This document shows positions 33,974 to 42,902 of a stretch of 56,895 nucleotides of DNA, piece by piece. Source of the DNA: G020348385 sp964580235. Lineage in GTDB: Bacteria; Acidobacteriota; Aminicenantia; Aminicenantales; Aminicenantaceae. The stretch's first letter is position 1; every line of letters starts with the position of its first letter. The notes under the pieces are model-generated. The model was not told the origin of the DNA. It worked only from the letters and a program-made list of their open reading frames with translations, and did no database searches. The stretch is from contig CAZOJY010000006.1 in assembly GCA_964580235.1 (NCBI GenBank), positions 1 through 56,895 of the forward strand, in the 5' to 3' direction. A program made the translations under genes and the position numbers.

Positions 33974-35140
33974 ATGTCAAGGGTTAACCCCAAAAATAAA
34001 ATCACGGCGGAAATAGTTATCATCGGTGGTGGAATCATGGGTGTCGCCACGGCTTATTACCTTGCAAAACGCGGCCAGAGACATGTCATTCTTATAGAGA
34101 GAGATCTTCTGGCTCAAGCTTCCACCGGGTTGTGTGTGGGAGGCATCCGCCAGCAGTTTTCTAATCCTGCCAACATTCTTCTCTCCCAAGAGACAATCCA
34201 CCTTCTCAAGAATTTCGAGGAGGAGTTCCATACAAAAATCGATTTTCGCCAGGCAGGATATCTATTTCTCACCCAAAAGCAAACAACCTGGGAAGCTTTT
34301 GGCGAATGCATTAAAATCCAGCGCCGATACAAGGTCCCCGTCAAAATTCTATCACCCGAAGAAGTCAAACACCGGTGGCCTTATCTTTCGACGAAAGACT
34401 TGCGGGGCGGAATATTCGGGCCGGAAGATGGGTATGTCGATCCCTACGATGTAACCATGGCCATAGCCAGTCAAACTAGAAAACTGGGAATTTCAATTCG
34501 TGAGAGGACAGAGGTCGTGGATATTCGCCTGGAAAACGGTCGGATCAGCGGTGTCGAAACATCACAAGGCCCGATTTCGTGCAATATCGTTGTGAACGCA
34601 GCAGGGGCGTGGGGAGCGAAGATCGCTGAAATGGTTGGGATAGATCTGCCCGTTCAACCTTACAGACGCCAGGTATTCATAACAAAAACATTTGATACGA
34701 TTCCTCGGCCAGTGCCAATGATCATCGACCAGGACACCCAATTCTATTTTCGCGGCTATGCTCCGGGCATTTTGATGGGTATGACCGATCTTGATGAGCC
34801 TCCGAGTTTTAAAACTCATGTGGACCGAAATTTTCTTGAAAAAATAACAGCGAATGCATTGGAAAAAGTTCCCATACTGGAGAAGGCAGAAATCCTTCGC
34901 GGTTGGGGAGGACTTTATGCCATGACACCGGATGAAAATCCAATCATCGGGGAGATCCCTGGAGTCAAAGGATTTTTCTGCACCACGGGATTTTCTGGGC
35001 ATGGCTTTCAGCATGGACCAGCAGTGGGACGCATTATGAGTGAGCTTATTTTGGATGGAAAAACAAGTTTCAATTTGAGCCCTTTTGAATTCGACCGGTT
35101 TCAAAATTGCGATAAAACGACAGAATGGATGACTGTTTAA
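33974..35140 (+). CDS. FAD-dependent oxidoreductase of the DAO/sarcosine oxidase beta type
   Basis: A 388-residue flavoenzyme. IIGGGIMGVATAYYLAKRG holds GxGxxG at 18-23. The middle has GGIRQQFS, typical of sarcosine oxidase beta, HcnC and proline dehydrogenase beta relatives. The C-terminus has GGLYAMTPDENPIIGE and GFSGHGFQHGPAVGR flavin-contact blocks. The family oxidises secondary or D-amino acids. Placed before a ketimine reductase-like gene and a hydroxyproline dehydratase-like gene, it probably acts on proline or hydroxyproline. The electron acceptor is unknown. The ATG lacks a ribosome site. Confidence 0.82.
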   Translation: MSRVNPKNKITAEIVIIGGGIMGVATAYYLAKRGQRHVILIERDLLAQASTGLCVGGIRQQFSNPANILLSQETIHLLKNFEEEFHTKIDFRQAGYLFLTQKQTTWEAFGECIKIQRRYKVPVKILSPEEVKHRWPYLSTKDLRGGIFGPEDGYVDPYDVTMAIASQTRKLGISIRERTEVVDIRLENGRISGVETSQGPISCNIVVNAAGAWGAKIAEMVGIDLPVQPYRRQVFITKTFDTIPRPVPMIIDQDTQFYFRGYAPGILMGMTDLDEPPSFKTHVDRNFLEKITANALEKVPILEKAEILRGWGGLYAMTPDENPIIGEIPGVKGFFCTTGFSGHGFQHGPAVGRIMSELILDGKTSFNLSPFEFDRFQNCDKTTEWMTV

Positions 35141-35171
35141 TCCGGGAAGTTTTGATTTTTAAGGAGGGAAC

Positions 35172-36164
35172 ATGAAGATGAAAATTTTATCCCGAAAAGA
35201 TGTTCAGCAATCAGTAACCATGCGGCAAGCTATCGATGCGGTTAAACAAGCATTCATATCGTTTGCCCAAAAAGAAGCCATTCTTCCCCTGCGAATTCAG
35301 GTCCCCGTGAAGGAATATGAGGGAATAACACTAGTCATGCCCGCGTATCTTCCTAAAATGGACTCCTTAGGGGCAAAAATAGTCTCAGTTTTTCCTGAAA
35401 ACATCAAAATCAACCAATCGACAATCCATGCCATAGTGATCATCTGTGATGCCAGGACAGGACAACCAACCGCCATGATGGACGGAACCTACCTGACAGC
35501 ACTCCGCACAGGTGCCGCTTCGGGAGTCGCCACCGATTTGCTCGCTCGCAAAGAGGTCCGAACAGCCGCAATCATCGGAACAGGCGTTCAGGGACGGACA
35601 CAACTGGAAGCCATCAGCTGCGTGCGGGATATCCAAAAAGTTTTGGTCTATGATAAAGATCCCGAGATGGCCGAATCTTTTTCCAAGGAAATGCAGGATC
35701 GGGGAAAGCCTATCCCTGCTGACATCTCCGCCGCAGACAACCCCAGGAAGGCAGTTTCTGAGGCAGATGTTATCTGTGTGGCCACGACATCTGCTGTTCC
35801 CGCGTTCGAAGACGCCTACATCAAACCTGGCGCTCATATCAACGGGATCGGATCCTACACTCCACAAATGCAGGAAATACCCGAAAAAACAATCATGCGC
35901 GCAAGAGTTGTTGTGGATTCCATGAGGGCCGGTCTCGAAGAAGCGGGGGACCTCATAATCCCGCTTAAAAAAGGATTGATAAATGAATCCCACATTCTTG
36001 GAGAACTCGGTCGCGTGGCTTCAGGACTCCTTGCGGTAAGGAAAACTGATGAAGACATTACTGTTTTTAAATCCGTCGGATTGGCTATACAAGATATAGC
36101 AGTGGCTGAATTAGCCCTTCATAAAGCCGCAGAGCTCCAATTAGGAATGGATATAATTTTATAG
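35172..36164 (+). CDS. OCD/mu-crystallin family protein, probable delta1-pyrroline-2-carboxylate reductase
   Basis: A 330-residue member of the ornithine cyclodeaminase/mu-crystallin family. It has DGTYLTALRTGAASGVATDL and the NAD(P) motif IIGTGVQGRTQ. Where true ornithine cyclodeaminases carry the catalytic Asp (GGDCPGKTE-like), this protein has INGIGSYTPQMQEIPE, a pattern of ketimine reductases such as LhpI. With the dehydratase-like gene downstream it would reduce delta1-pyrroline-2-carboxylate to L-proline. A perfect AAGGAGGG precedes the ATG. Alanine dehydrogenase activity is an alternative. Confidence 0.78.
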   Translation: MKMKILSRKDVQQSVTMRQAIDAVKQAFISFAQKEAILPLRIQVPVKEYEGITLVMPAYLPKMDSLGAKIVSVFPENIKINQSTIHAIVIICDARTGQPTAMMDGTYLTALRTGAASGVATDLLARKEVRTAAIIGTGVQGRTQLEAISCVRDIQKVLVYDKDPEMAESFSKEMQDRGKPIPADISAADNPRKAVSEADVICVATTSAVPAFEDAYIKPGAHINGIGSYTPQMQEIPEKTIMRARVVVDSMRAGLEEAGDLIIPLKKGLINESHILGELGRVASGLLAVRKTDEDITVFKSVGLAIQDIAVAELALHKAAELQLGMDIIL

Positions 36165-36326
36165 ATATGGAAATTATCTCAAAACTTTTGGCAAAGAAAC
36201 AATAGGATAAGCTGAGATGTCATCCCGCTGCTTTCTGTCTGTTTTCAATTTAAAAAAATTGCAATAGTTTCGGCGATGCCAAAAAGGATTTGAAATTTGT
36301 GAAATCTCCAGATTAGGAGGTGCGTC

Positions 36327-37361
36327 ATGGCAAACGATTTGAAGTGGGATCCCCCTTCGGAATGGACTGCAATAAAAACCATAGATGCCCATACGGCTGG
36401 AGAGCCGTTACGTGTCATCACAGGTGGGATCCCCAAGATTCCGGGTACCACAATTCTGGAAAAGCGGCGGTATGCTCAGAACAACCTGGACCATCTTCGG
36501 AAGGCCGTCATCTGGGAACCTCGAGGTCATGCCGATATGTATGCTTGTATCCTCACCGAACCCACGACCGAAAACGGGACGATCGGCGTGCTTTTTCTCC
36601 ACAATGAAGGTTTCAGCACCATGTGCGGACATGGCATCATCGGCCTGACGACAGTGGTTTTCGATACAGGATTGATAAAGGCTAAAGGGAATGAACCGGT
36701 TATCAAAATAGACACTCCAGCCGGACAGGTGAAAGCCAAAGCCCTTTTTCATGAAGGCAGTGTCCAAGAGGTGACATTCAAGAATGTTCCGGCTTTTGTC
36801 CTGGCGCTGGATCAGACTGTAGATGTGGCGGGTCTCGGAAAGATCCAATATGACATCGCATTCGGAGGAGCCTTTTATGCATTTTGTCATGCCCAGGATT
36901 TGAATCTTAAGCTCATCCCCGAAGAATCAAAAAAAATCATCGATTTGGGAAAACGGATAAAAAATGCTGTGATAGAAAACAATCCTCCCCGCCATCCCTT
37001 CGAGGATGATTTGAGTTTCCTGTATGGCACGATTTTTGTCGGACCGCCCCAAAATATCCGAAACCACAGCCGCAATGTCTGCATCTTCGCTGAAGGGGAG
37101 CTGGACCGCAGCCCGACTGGAACAGGCGTAAGTGCGCGCGCTGCTCTGCATTATGCCAGAAAAGAGTTACATCCAAACGAAAGCTTTGTTGTGGAAAGTA
37201 TTCTGGGAACCAGCTTTAGAGGAAGGATCGTAAAAACTCTCCCCTATGGGCCGTTTGAAGCCGTGATCCCTGAAATAACTGGAAGCGCCTATATCATTGG
37301 TCGAAATGAACTACTCATTGATCCCGAAGATCCTCTCCGCGATGGCTTCTTCCTCCGCTAA
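36327..37361 (+). CDS. Proline racemase family protein, probable trans-3-hydroxy-L-proline dehydratase
   Basis: A 344-residue protein of the proline racemase fold with DAHTAGEPLRV at 20-30. The first catalytic residue is C100 (MCGHG), but the second position is Thr, T264 (DRSPTGTGVS), not the Cys of racemases and 4-hydroxyproline epimerases. A Cys/Thr pair is the mark of trans-3-hydroxy-L-proline dehydratase; human L3HYPDH uses C104 and T273. The product delta1-pyrroline-2-carboxylate would feed the reductase encoded just upstream. TAGGAGGT precedes the ATG. The 162 bases before it hold no gene. Its TAA overlaps the opposing gene's stop at CTAA. Confidence 0.85.
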   Translation: MANDLKWDPPSEWTAIKTIDAHTAGEPLRVITGGIPKIPGTTILEKRRYAQNNLDHLRKAVIWEPRGHADMYACILTEPTTENGTIGVLFLHNEGFSTMCGHGIIGLTTVVFDTGLIKAKGNEPVIKIDTPAGQVKAKALFHEGSVQEVTFKNVPAFVLALDQTVDVAGLGKIQYDIAFGGAFYAFCHAQDLNLKLIPEESKKIIDLGKRIKNAVIENNPPRHPFEDDLSFLYGTIFVGPPQNIRNHSRNVCIFAEGELDRSPTGTGVSARAALHYARKELHPNESFVVESILGTSFRGRIVKTLPYGPFEAVIPEITGSAYIIGRNELLIDPEDPLRDGFFLR

Positions 37362-38446
37362 AGGATTTCTCGGATCGCCCCTCGCCTTCGCGTAACTCCC
37401 ATCTGATCTAGAAACTCCAGCAGGGGAATAGCATATTTTCTTGTCAAACCGGTCATATCCTTGAATTCAGAGATTGTCAGCTCTCTCTTTCCGGAATCCC
37501 GTAGTTTTTGGATTATGTCATCAAGCCATCGGGAGTGGAGGATAAACCCATCTCTACCAAGGACGATTTTTTTTCTTTCGGTAAGCAGAGTGAGCATTTT
37601 ATTCAATCGTTTTGGGGAAAGACGAAAGGACTTTTGCAGGTCATTCAAAGAAACGCTTTGAAATTTGCCTTCTAGATACATCTTTTCCAATCGTTCCAAG
37701 ATTTTTTCCTCCCCGGGCAGCAAAGCCATTTCAAAACCGGAGAGAGCCACACAATCATCCATTTTCTTGATTTGGCCAGTTTGTTTGAGATGTTTTAAGC
37801 ATAGAGTCAAAATGCGGAAATGCACATCAAACCGTTTTTGGATCTTTTCCGTTCGAAGCCCAGATTCGCCGGGATGTTTTTCATGGAATTGTGCAAGAAA
37901 ATTCAGGATATTTTCACATAGGAATGCGATGCCTGCCTGGCAAATAACAAACAGGGGAGAAAATCCGAGAATCCTGATCCGTCCTTCTGTTTCGAGTTCC
38001 TCACTCAATTCTAAAAGAGAACTCCTGGAATGATGTCCAAAACGGAGAATTTCATTCTCCTGGGCCCCTTGGATTCCCTTGAACTGGACCACAGACAAAA
38101 ACATCTCTTTTTCGCCGCCGAGAAGACCCTTCAGGTATTTCAAACGCCGTTTATTCTGCCTGCGGATGATTTTTGCAGCAAAGGGGTCGAGAACAGTCCC
38201 CTTTCCCCAGATTTCTTTGTCCTCCGGGCTCTTTATCATGAACATGTCCTTCCACTTCAAGGAAAGGGGCTGTGCGGAGTGCACTTGAACAAATATTATC
38301 TTTTTGCCGGCTTCTGTTTGATCTTCAAAAAAACGGAGAAAAGCAGAGATCGATATTTCTCCCACACACAGCCTTATTAAAAGAGGATCTCCCCACTTAG
38401 GATAGGAAAACTCGACAGCGGCATCAAAGCAAGAGGTTTTTTGCAT
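37358..38446 (-). CDS. SelB C-terminal half without GTPase domain
   Basis: A 362-residue protein that matches only the second half of the selenocysteine elongation factor SelB. Residues 1-90 correspond to beta-barrel domain III, including the KDMFMIKSPEDKEIWGKGTV segment and LDP. From about 160 to the end are tandem winged helices, finishing with FKDMTGLTRKYAIPLLEFLD and GVTRR, a SelB hallmark. The EF-Tu-like GTPase and domain II are missing; the rnr stop lies only 14 bases before its ATG, so they are not just upstream. It may pair with a separate GTPase, bind an RNA hairpin alone, or be a decayed SelB. Confidence 0.75.
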   Translation of the reverse strand: MQKTSCFDAAVEFSYPKWGDPLLIRLCVGEISISAFLRFFEDQTEAGKKIIFVQVHSAQPLSLKWKDMFMIKSPEDKEIWGKGTVLDPFAAKIIRRQNKRRLKYLKGLLGGEKEMFLSVVQFKGIQGAQENEILRFGHHSRSSLLELSEELETEGRIRILGFSPLFVICQAGIAFLCENILNFLAQFHEKHPGESGLRTEKIQKRFDVHFRILTLCLKHLKQTGQIKKMDDCVALSGFEMALLPGEEKILERLEKMYLEGKFQSVSLNDLQKSFRLSPKRLNKMLTLLTERKKIVLGRDGFILHSRWLDDIIQKLRDSGKRELTISEFKDMTGLTRKYAIPLLEFLDQMGVTRRRGAIREIL

Positions 38447-38460
38447 TTATCCAAACCAAA

Positions 38461-40533
38461 TCATTCGGTCCGCAGGGAAACCATCAGGTTCATTCGTCTG
38501 AGAATCGGATCCACCGAGACGAGAATGACTCTTAACCGACTTCCTAATTCGTATGATTCTCCTGATTTTTTTCCGATGAGAATTTTTTCTGTTTTTTTAT
38601 AGAAATAATCCCCTCCCATATCGCGGTAAGAAACAAGTCCGTCAACAAAATAATCATCCAATTCCACGATCAAACCGGCCTTGGTAAATCCAACGATAAT
38701 TCCCTCGAATTCATCCCCGAGTTTTTCCTTCAGGAAACGGTAAATTCTCCATTCCACTAAATCTCTTTCGGCCTCCTCAGCTGTCCTTTCTTGCTCTGAA
38801 CATTGACACGCGATTGCAGCTAATCCATCGGTTTTGATTCTCTGCATTTTTAGTATTTGTTTCAAGATGCGGTGCACAACAAGATCTGGATATCTCCGAA
38901 TCGGCGATGTGAAGTGGGTGTATTCTTCCTTGGCCAGACCGTAATGGCCATAATTTTCATCAGAATATGCTGCAATCCTGAGACTTTTCAGCAATCTAAG
39001 CGTTACAAATTTTTCTTCAGGTTTCTCTCTGACATGCTCCAATGCCGATTGCAGATCTTTCGAGCCGATTTTATTCGATTTTGGAAGGATGATGTTGAAA
39101 TGAGAAAGCAAATTCCGGAGGTCCTCCAAATCCCTAGGCAGAGGTTTCGGGTGAACACGGAATAAAAACGGGACATCTTTGGAGGAGAGAAACTGAGCGA
39201 CAACTTCATTAGCCAAAACCATGAATTCCTCGATGATGTGATGAGCTTGGCCGGCCGCAACAGGCTGCACCGAATACAGGCTGCCCTTTTTATACACAAG
39301 CTCAGGTTCGGTCAGGTCAAAATCCAGCCCCCCCTCGCTTATTCTTTTTGCTCTCAAAATCTGTGACAGATCCCGCATCTGCGATAGATCATGAACAAGG
39401 GATTGAAATTTTTCCCTTTCCTTCCTATCGCCTTCAAGAATCTTCAGCACAGAATTGTAGGTCATCCTCTCGACTGTTCGAATCAATGAGGGATGAATAT
39501 CGACAGCCCGGATTTGCCCTTCGTGGTCAATTGTCATAACTACGGAGATCGTGAGTTTCTCTTCTCGTGGCCTCAAACTGCATATTCTGTTGGAGAGTCT
39601 TTCTGGCAGCATCGGAAGTGTCTTGCCCGGAAAATAAACACTGGTTCCTCTCTTTTTGGCATCTCTATCCAATGAGGTTCCCGGTTGAACATATTCGGAA
39701 ACATCGGCGATATGGACACCGAGGAGAAAGCTTCCGTTGGGCAGTGACTTTATGCTGACAGCATCATCAAAATCCTGTGCATTCTCTCCATCAATGGTGA
39801 ATGTCTGCCAGCCGGTGTGATCGATTCTTTTCCTTTTTTGCTGAGGAATCACTTCCATCGGTATGTTTTTTATCTCCTCGAGTGCCTCTTCGGAGAAAAC
39901 ATCCTCCAGGTTATATCTTTCGATGATAACCCGCGTATCCACACCTGGATCATCCGGAAAGCCGAGGATTTCTTCCAAACACAATGTGTCCCGATGGACT
40001 CTCACAATTTCACCAGATTTGGGCACAGGATGTCCCACACAGCTGATCGCCATCTCTTGAGGAGAGGATGATGCAAATGCCATAAAAAATACCTGACCGG
40101 ATTGCACCCGACAAGGCCCAAGAAGGCTTTGATGTTCCTTATGAAGAATTCTCACAACCCTTCCTTCAGGCTTGCCTTTTTTCCCCCTTTCCTTATAGTG
40201 AACCTCAACGAGGTCGCCATGATAAGCCCCTCCGGCTGATTTTGCAGGCACAAAAATATCGTCTAGGTGTTCCTCCTCAGGAATAACAAACCCAAAACCT
40301 CTTAAAGAAGAATGAAATCGTCCCTGGATGATATTCGACCGCGGCCGGACAAAATATTTCTTCCTCATTTTCAGGATCAAGCCCTGGCTTTCCAACTTTT
40401 TAATGTTTTTGCGGAGAACAATTTTTTCTTCTGGAGATATGTGAAGCTCGCGGGCCATTCTAGATAGGCTTATCCCGGCTTTGTTTTTGGATAGCAAAGC
40501 TAGAATCTCTTTCACTATGTCTGAATTATTCAT
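38461..40533 (-). CDS. rnr: Ribonuclease R
   Basis: A 690-residue 3'-5' exoribonuclease. An N-terminal helix-turn-helix (about 1-65) is followed by two cold-shock domains (SLRGFGFVIPEE and onward), the RNB catalytic domain with the Mg-binding DFDD at 254-257, and a C-terminal S1 domain. HYGLAKEEYTHFTSPIRRYPD is the classic active-site block. It degrades structured RNA. The first codons (ATGAATAATTCAG) match the end of the dispersed repeat over 16 bases including upstream TTT. The 102 bases before it contain no gene. Confidence 0.95.
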   Translation of the reverse strand: MNNSDIVKEILALLSKNKAGISLSRMARELHISPEEKIVLRKNIKKLESQGLILKMRKKYFVRPRSNIIQGRFHSSLRGFGFVIPEEEHLDDIFVPAKSAGGAYHGDLVEVHYKERGKKGKPEGRVVRILHKEHQSLLGPCRVQSGQVFFMAFASSSPQEMAISCVGHPVPKSGEIVRVHRDTLCLEEILGFPDDPGVDTRVIIERYNLEDVFSEEALEEIKNIPMEVIPQQKRKRIDHTGWQTFTIDGENAQDFDDAVSIKSLPNGSFLLGVHIADVSEYVQPGTSLDRDAKKRGTSVYFPGKTLPMLPERLSNRICSLRPREEKLTISVVMTIDHEGQIRAVDIHPSLIRTVERMTYNSVLKILEGDRKEREKFQSLVHDLSQMRDLSQILRAKRISEGGLDFDLTEPELVYKKGSLYSVQPVAAGQAHHIIEEFMVLANEVVAQFLSSKDVPFLFRVHPKPLPRDLEDLRNLLSHFNIILPKSNKIGSKDLQSALEHVREKPEEKFVTLRLLKSLRIAAYSDENYGHYGLAKEEYTHFTSPIRRYPDLVVHRILKQILKMQRIKTDGLAAIACQCSEQERTAEEAERDLVEWRIYRFLKEKLGDEFEGIIVGFTKAGLIVELDDYFVDGLVSYRDMGGDYFYKKTEKILIGKKSGESYELGSRLRVILVSVDPILRRMNLMVSLRTE

Positions 40534-40635
40534 AAAAAGTCCTGATACTTTCTTCTATTTTGTATGGGCATGAATTTCAATGTGTTTTTTTTCCATTAGA
40601 TTTCATCCTTCAAAACTTCTCTTAAATCATTCCAG

Positions 40636-41274
40636 CTAGTAATAGTAAAGGGAAATATGGGGGATTTTGTACTTTTCTCTGAAATATTTGATCAGTTTTA
40701 ATTTCTGGATTCTCTCCCGTTCCTGTAAATTCTTTTCTCCAAATTCAATCATGGCTTCTCTCCGGATTTGCTTTCTTTCTGTTTCAGATACGCTCTCCAT
40801 AATGAGCGCCTCCACCTCATTCTCCAGCGCTTCAAGGAGCTCCTCATCCGTGCCTTGAGAGATTAGCTTCAGGGCACGAGAGAAAACTTTTCGAATGTCC
40901 GGAAAACTTTCAGGGCAGGATACCAAAAATTGTTCCACAGCCTTTTTCAATATTTTCCGATGATCTTCCTTATGGAGATATTTTTTCTGATCACCCACCT
41001 TTCTCTCTCTATAGGCTTGATAACCATGCAAAACAAACGGATGACAGAAAGCCAGGGACAAAATTTTTCCTTTTCTACCAGATCTTCTTCTGCGGGCTGC
41101 AAAACAATCTTTGATCCCATCAAGGACAATTTGCAGAGGAATACCCATCTTTTTCCACTCCTTGATATTTTCAACCTCCTTGGCTGAGAGGAAAAATGGA
41201 GCTCCGCGTCGGTCAAGAAATACTCGGGAAACAGTCTGGAAATACCGGCTGTTTTCCGCGATATTTCGTTTCAT
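40636..41274 (-). CDS. Unknown 212-residue charged protein
   Basis: I do not recognise a characterised family. The N-terminal part (about 10-60) has YFQTVSRVFLDRRGAPFFLS followed by AKEVENIKEWKKMGIPLQIV, a pattern I associate with uncharacterised proteins of delta-proteobacteria and related groups. The rest is helical and strongly charged, with no membrane segment or signal peptide. Its ATG overlaps the coaX stop by four bases (ATGA), so it is translated with coaX and birA. Function is unknown. Confidence 0.8.
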   Translation of the reverse strand: MKRNIAENSRYFQTVSRVFLDRRGAPFFLSAKEVENIKEWKKMGIPLQIVLDGIKDCFAARRRRSGRKGKILSLAFCHPFVLHGYQAYRERKVGDQKKYLHKEDHRKILKKAVEQFLVSCPESFPDIRKVFSRALKLISQGTDEELLEALENEVEALIMESVSETERKQIRREAMIEFGEKNLQERERIQKLKLIKYFREKYKIPHISLYYY

Positions 41275-42041
41275 GATGTCTTATTCCGGTCATAAATAAT
41301 CCTTAGACCGTCCAACACCAGAAAAGGTTCAAGATATTCGATCGATGCAAGATCTGGGTAGATTTGAGAAGCAAAACTTCCCGTGGCGATGATATTTATA
41401 TCCTCGCCCAACTCTTTGGATATTTCCTTGATAATGTTGCCGATGAGTCCGATATAGCCAAAATACAGGCCGGACTGCATGCTGGCAACAGTGGTTCGGC
41501 CAACAGCTTGTTTTGGTTTTTTTATCTCTATACGGGGAAGCTTAGCTGTTTTAAGATAAAGGGCCTCGGCAGCGATTTGAATTCCTGGTGCAATGGCACC
41601 CCCCAGATACTCGCCTCTTTTGGATATGGCATCAAATGTTGTGGCCGTTCCAAAATCGACGATGATGGCAGGCCCTCCGTATTTTTCGAATGCCGCCACA
41701 GAAGCCACCACCCTATCAGCGCCCACTTCCTGAGGATTCTCATACAAGATAGACATGCCGGTTTTCAGGCCTGGTCCCACGACCAGAGATTTTGTTTTGA
41801 GCAGGTTTTCGCTCAAATTCTGAAAAACTGGAGTCAGCGGAGGAACAACACTGGAGATGATGACAGATTTGATTCTTTCCGCCTCAAGATGAGAAAGAGA
41901 TAATAGATTGAGCAGAATGATCTCATACTCATCGCTGGTTTTTTCCCGCTCTGTCCTGATCTTCCAGTGCTGGATAAGATTTTCCCCGTCGAACACACCA
42001 AGCGCAATGTTGGTATTCCCTATATCCACAGCCAATAACAT
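41271..42041 (-). CDS. coaX: Type III pantothenate kinase
   Basis: A 256-residue ASKHA-fold kinase, first step of coenzyme A synthesis. DIGNTN at 5-10 binds phosphate, GADRVV and DFGTATTFD carry catalytic and binding residues, and GGAIAPGIQI is family specific. Type III enzymes need K+ or NH4+ and are not inhibited by CoA. It lies one base after birA and overlaps the unknown gene downstream. The birA-coaX neighbourhood is common in bacteria. Confidence 0.95.
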   Translation of the reverse strand: MLLAVDIGNTNIALGVFDGENLIQHWKIRTEREKTSDEYEIILLNLLSLSHLEAERIKSVIISSVVPPLTPVFQNLSENLLKTKSLVVGPGLKTGMSILYENPQEVGADRVVASVAAFEKYGGPAIIVDFGTATTFDAISKRGEYLGGAIAPGIQIAAEALYLKTAKLPRIEIKKPKQAVGRTTVASMQSGLYFGYIGLIGNIIKEISKELGEDINIIATGSFASQIYPDLASIEYLEPFLVLDGLRIIYDRNKTS

Positions 42042-42042
42042 A

Positions 42043-42801
42043 TTATTCCTCCTTGGATTCTTTCTTTATTTCCAAGACTTCTGCAGCCAGAAAGGATCGC
42101 TCTATCCCCCGTACTTGCAACAGCAAGCGGCCGTGCGGATCGATCCCCATGTACTTTCCTGTGATTCTTTTTTTCGCCGTGTTAACAACAACCGCTTCTC
42201 CGATAGAAAAAACAGAAACCTCCTGGAAGGCCCTGACAATTTGAGCTTCTTTTCCTTCCAGGCAAAAACCATACCAATCATCCAATATTTTCCAGAGTTT
42301 AGAGAGAAATATGTCTGCATCGATACATTTTTTTAGCAAAATTTTTAACGAGGTTGCATGAGAGCGGAAAGCCTCCGGAAAATCCTCCTCGTCCTGATTC
42401 ACATTCAACCCAATCCCCAGAATCACATAGCTGATCTCATTCCCCAGGAAGCTTGCTTCACACAGGATCCCTCCCAGCTTTTTCCCGGCATAAATAAGAT
42501 CATTGGGCCATTTGAGTTCGACCGGGAGTCCCTCTGTCTCAGACAGGGCATCTCTCAGCGCTAACCCGGCAGCGAGAGGAAGCAGCGACATATCTCTCTT
42601 TCCGGGGCGAAGGATAACGGAAAAATAAAGTCCCATGGCCTTTTTGGAATGCCAGAACCGGCCCTTTGTCCCTCTCCCTTTTGTTTGCTTTTCAGCAATG
42701 ATGGCAGTCCCCTCTTCCTCACCTTGCAATGCCAATTCGCTGGCTAAATCATTGGTCGAGGAGCAGGACTCCACTCTGTGAATTTTTTTGCCAATTTTCA
42801 T
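42043..42801 (-). CDS. birA: Biotin-protein ligase, single-function
   Basis: A 252-residue ligase that attaches biotin to carboxylase carrier domains. The biotinoyl-AMP loop is GRGTKGR at 42-48 (usually GRGRxG). KWPNDLIYAGKKLGGIL and the GIGLNVN block follow, and a small SH3-like C-terminal domain ends it. It lacks the DNA-binding domain of E. coli BirA, so it is not a repressor. The ATG has no ribosome site; a TTGTCT/TATATT promoter predicts a leader of about 16 bases. Confidence 0.93.
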   Translation of the reverse strand: MKIGKKIHRVESCSSTNDLASELALQGEEEGTAIIAEKQTKGRGTKGRFWHSKKAMGLYFSVILRPGKRDMSLLPLAAGLALRDALSETEGLPVELKWPNDLIYAGKKLGGILCEASFLGNEISYVILGIGLNVNQDEEDFPEAFRSHATSLKILLKKCIDADIFLSKLWKILDDWYGFCLEGKEAQIVRAFQEVSVFSIGEAVVVNTAKKRITGKYMGIDPHGRLLLQVRGIERSFLAAEVLEIKKESKEE

Positions 42802-42823
42802 AATCTAGTTCATTTGTGATACT

Positions 42824-42852
42824 AATATAAAATAAATTACAGGGTTAGACAA
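42824..42852 (-). promoter_or_regulatory. Sigma70-type promoter for birA-coaX
   Basis: TTGTCT (42852-42847) and TATATT (42829-42824) on the minus strand are 17 bases apart. The start of transcription should fall near 42817, giving a leader of about 16 bases without a Shine-Dalgarno. Confidence 0.5.
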
Positions 42853-42902
42853 AGGAAATTGAATAAAAAACAGAACAGAAAGATGCAATTCACAGGCCTG
42901 GA

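Noticed and set aside
35172..36164. Annotation as true ornithine cyclodeaminase
   Set aside because: The catalytic Asp motif of ornithine cyclodeaminase is replaced by GSYTPQMQE, and the neighbours favour a ketimine reductase.
33974..37361. In-frame selenocysteine codons in the proline/hydroxyproline genes, prompted by the SelB-like neighbour
   Set aside because: The frames are continuous with normal stops and catalytic Cys codons; no UGA at an active site and no hairpin following one.
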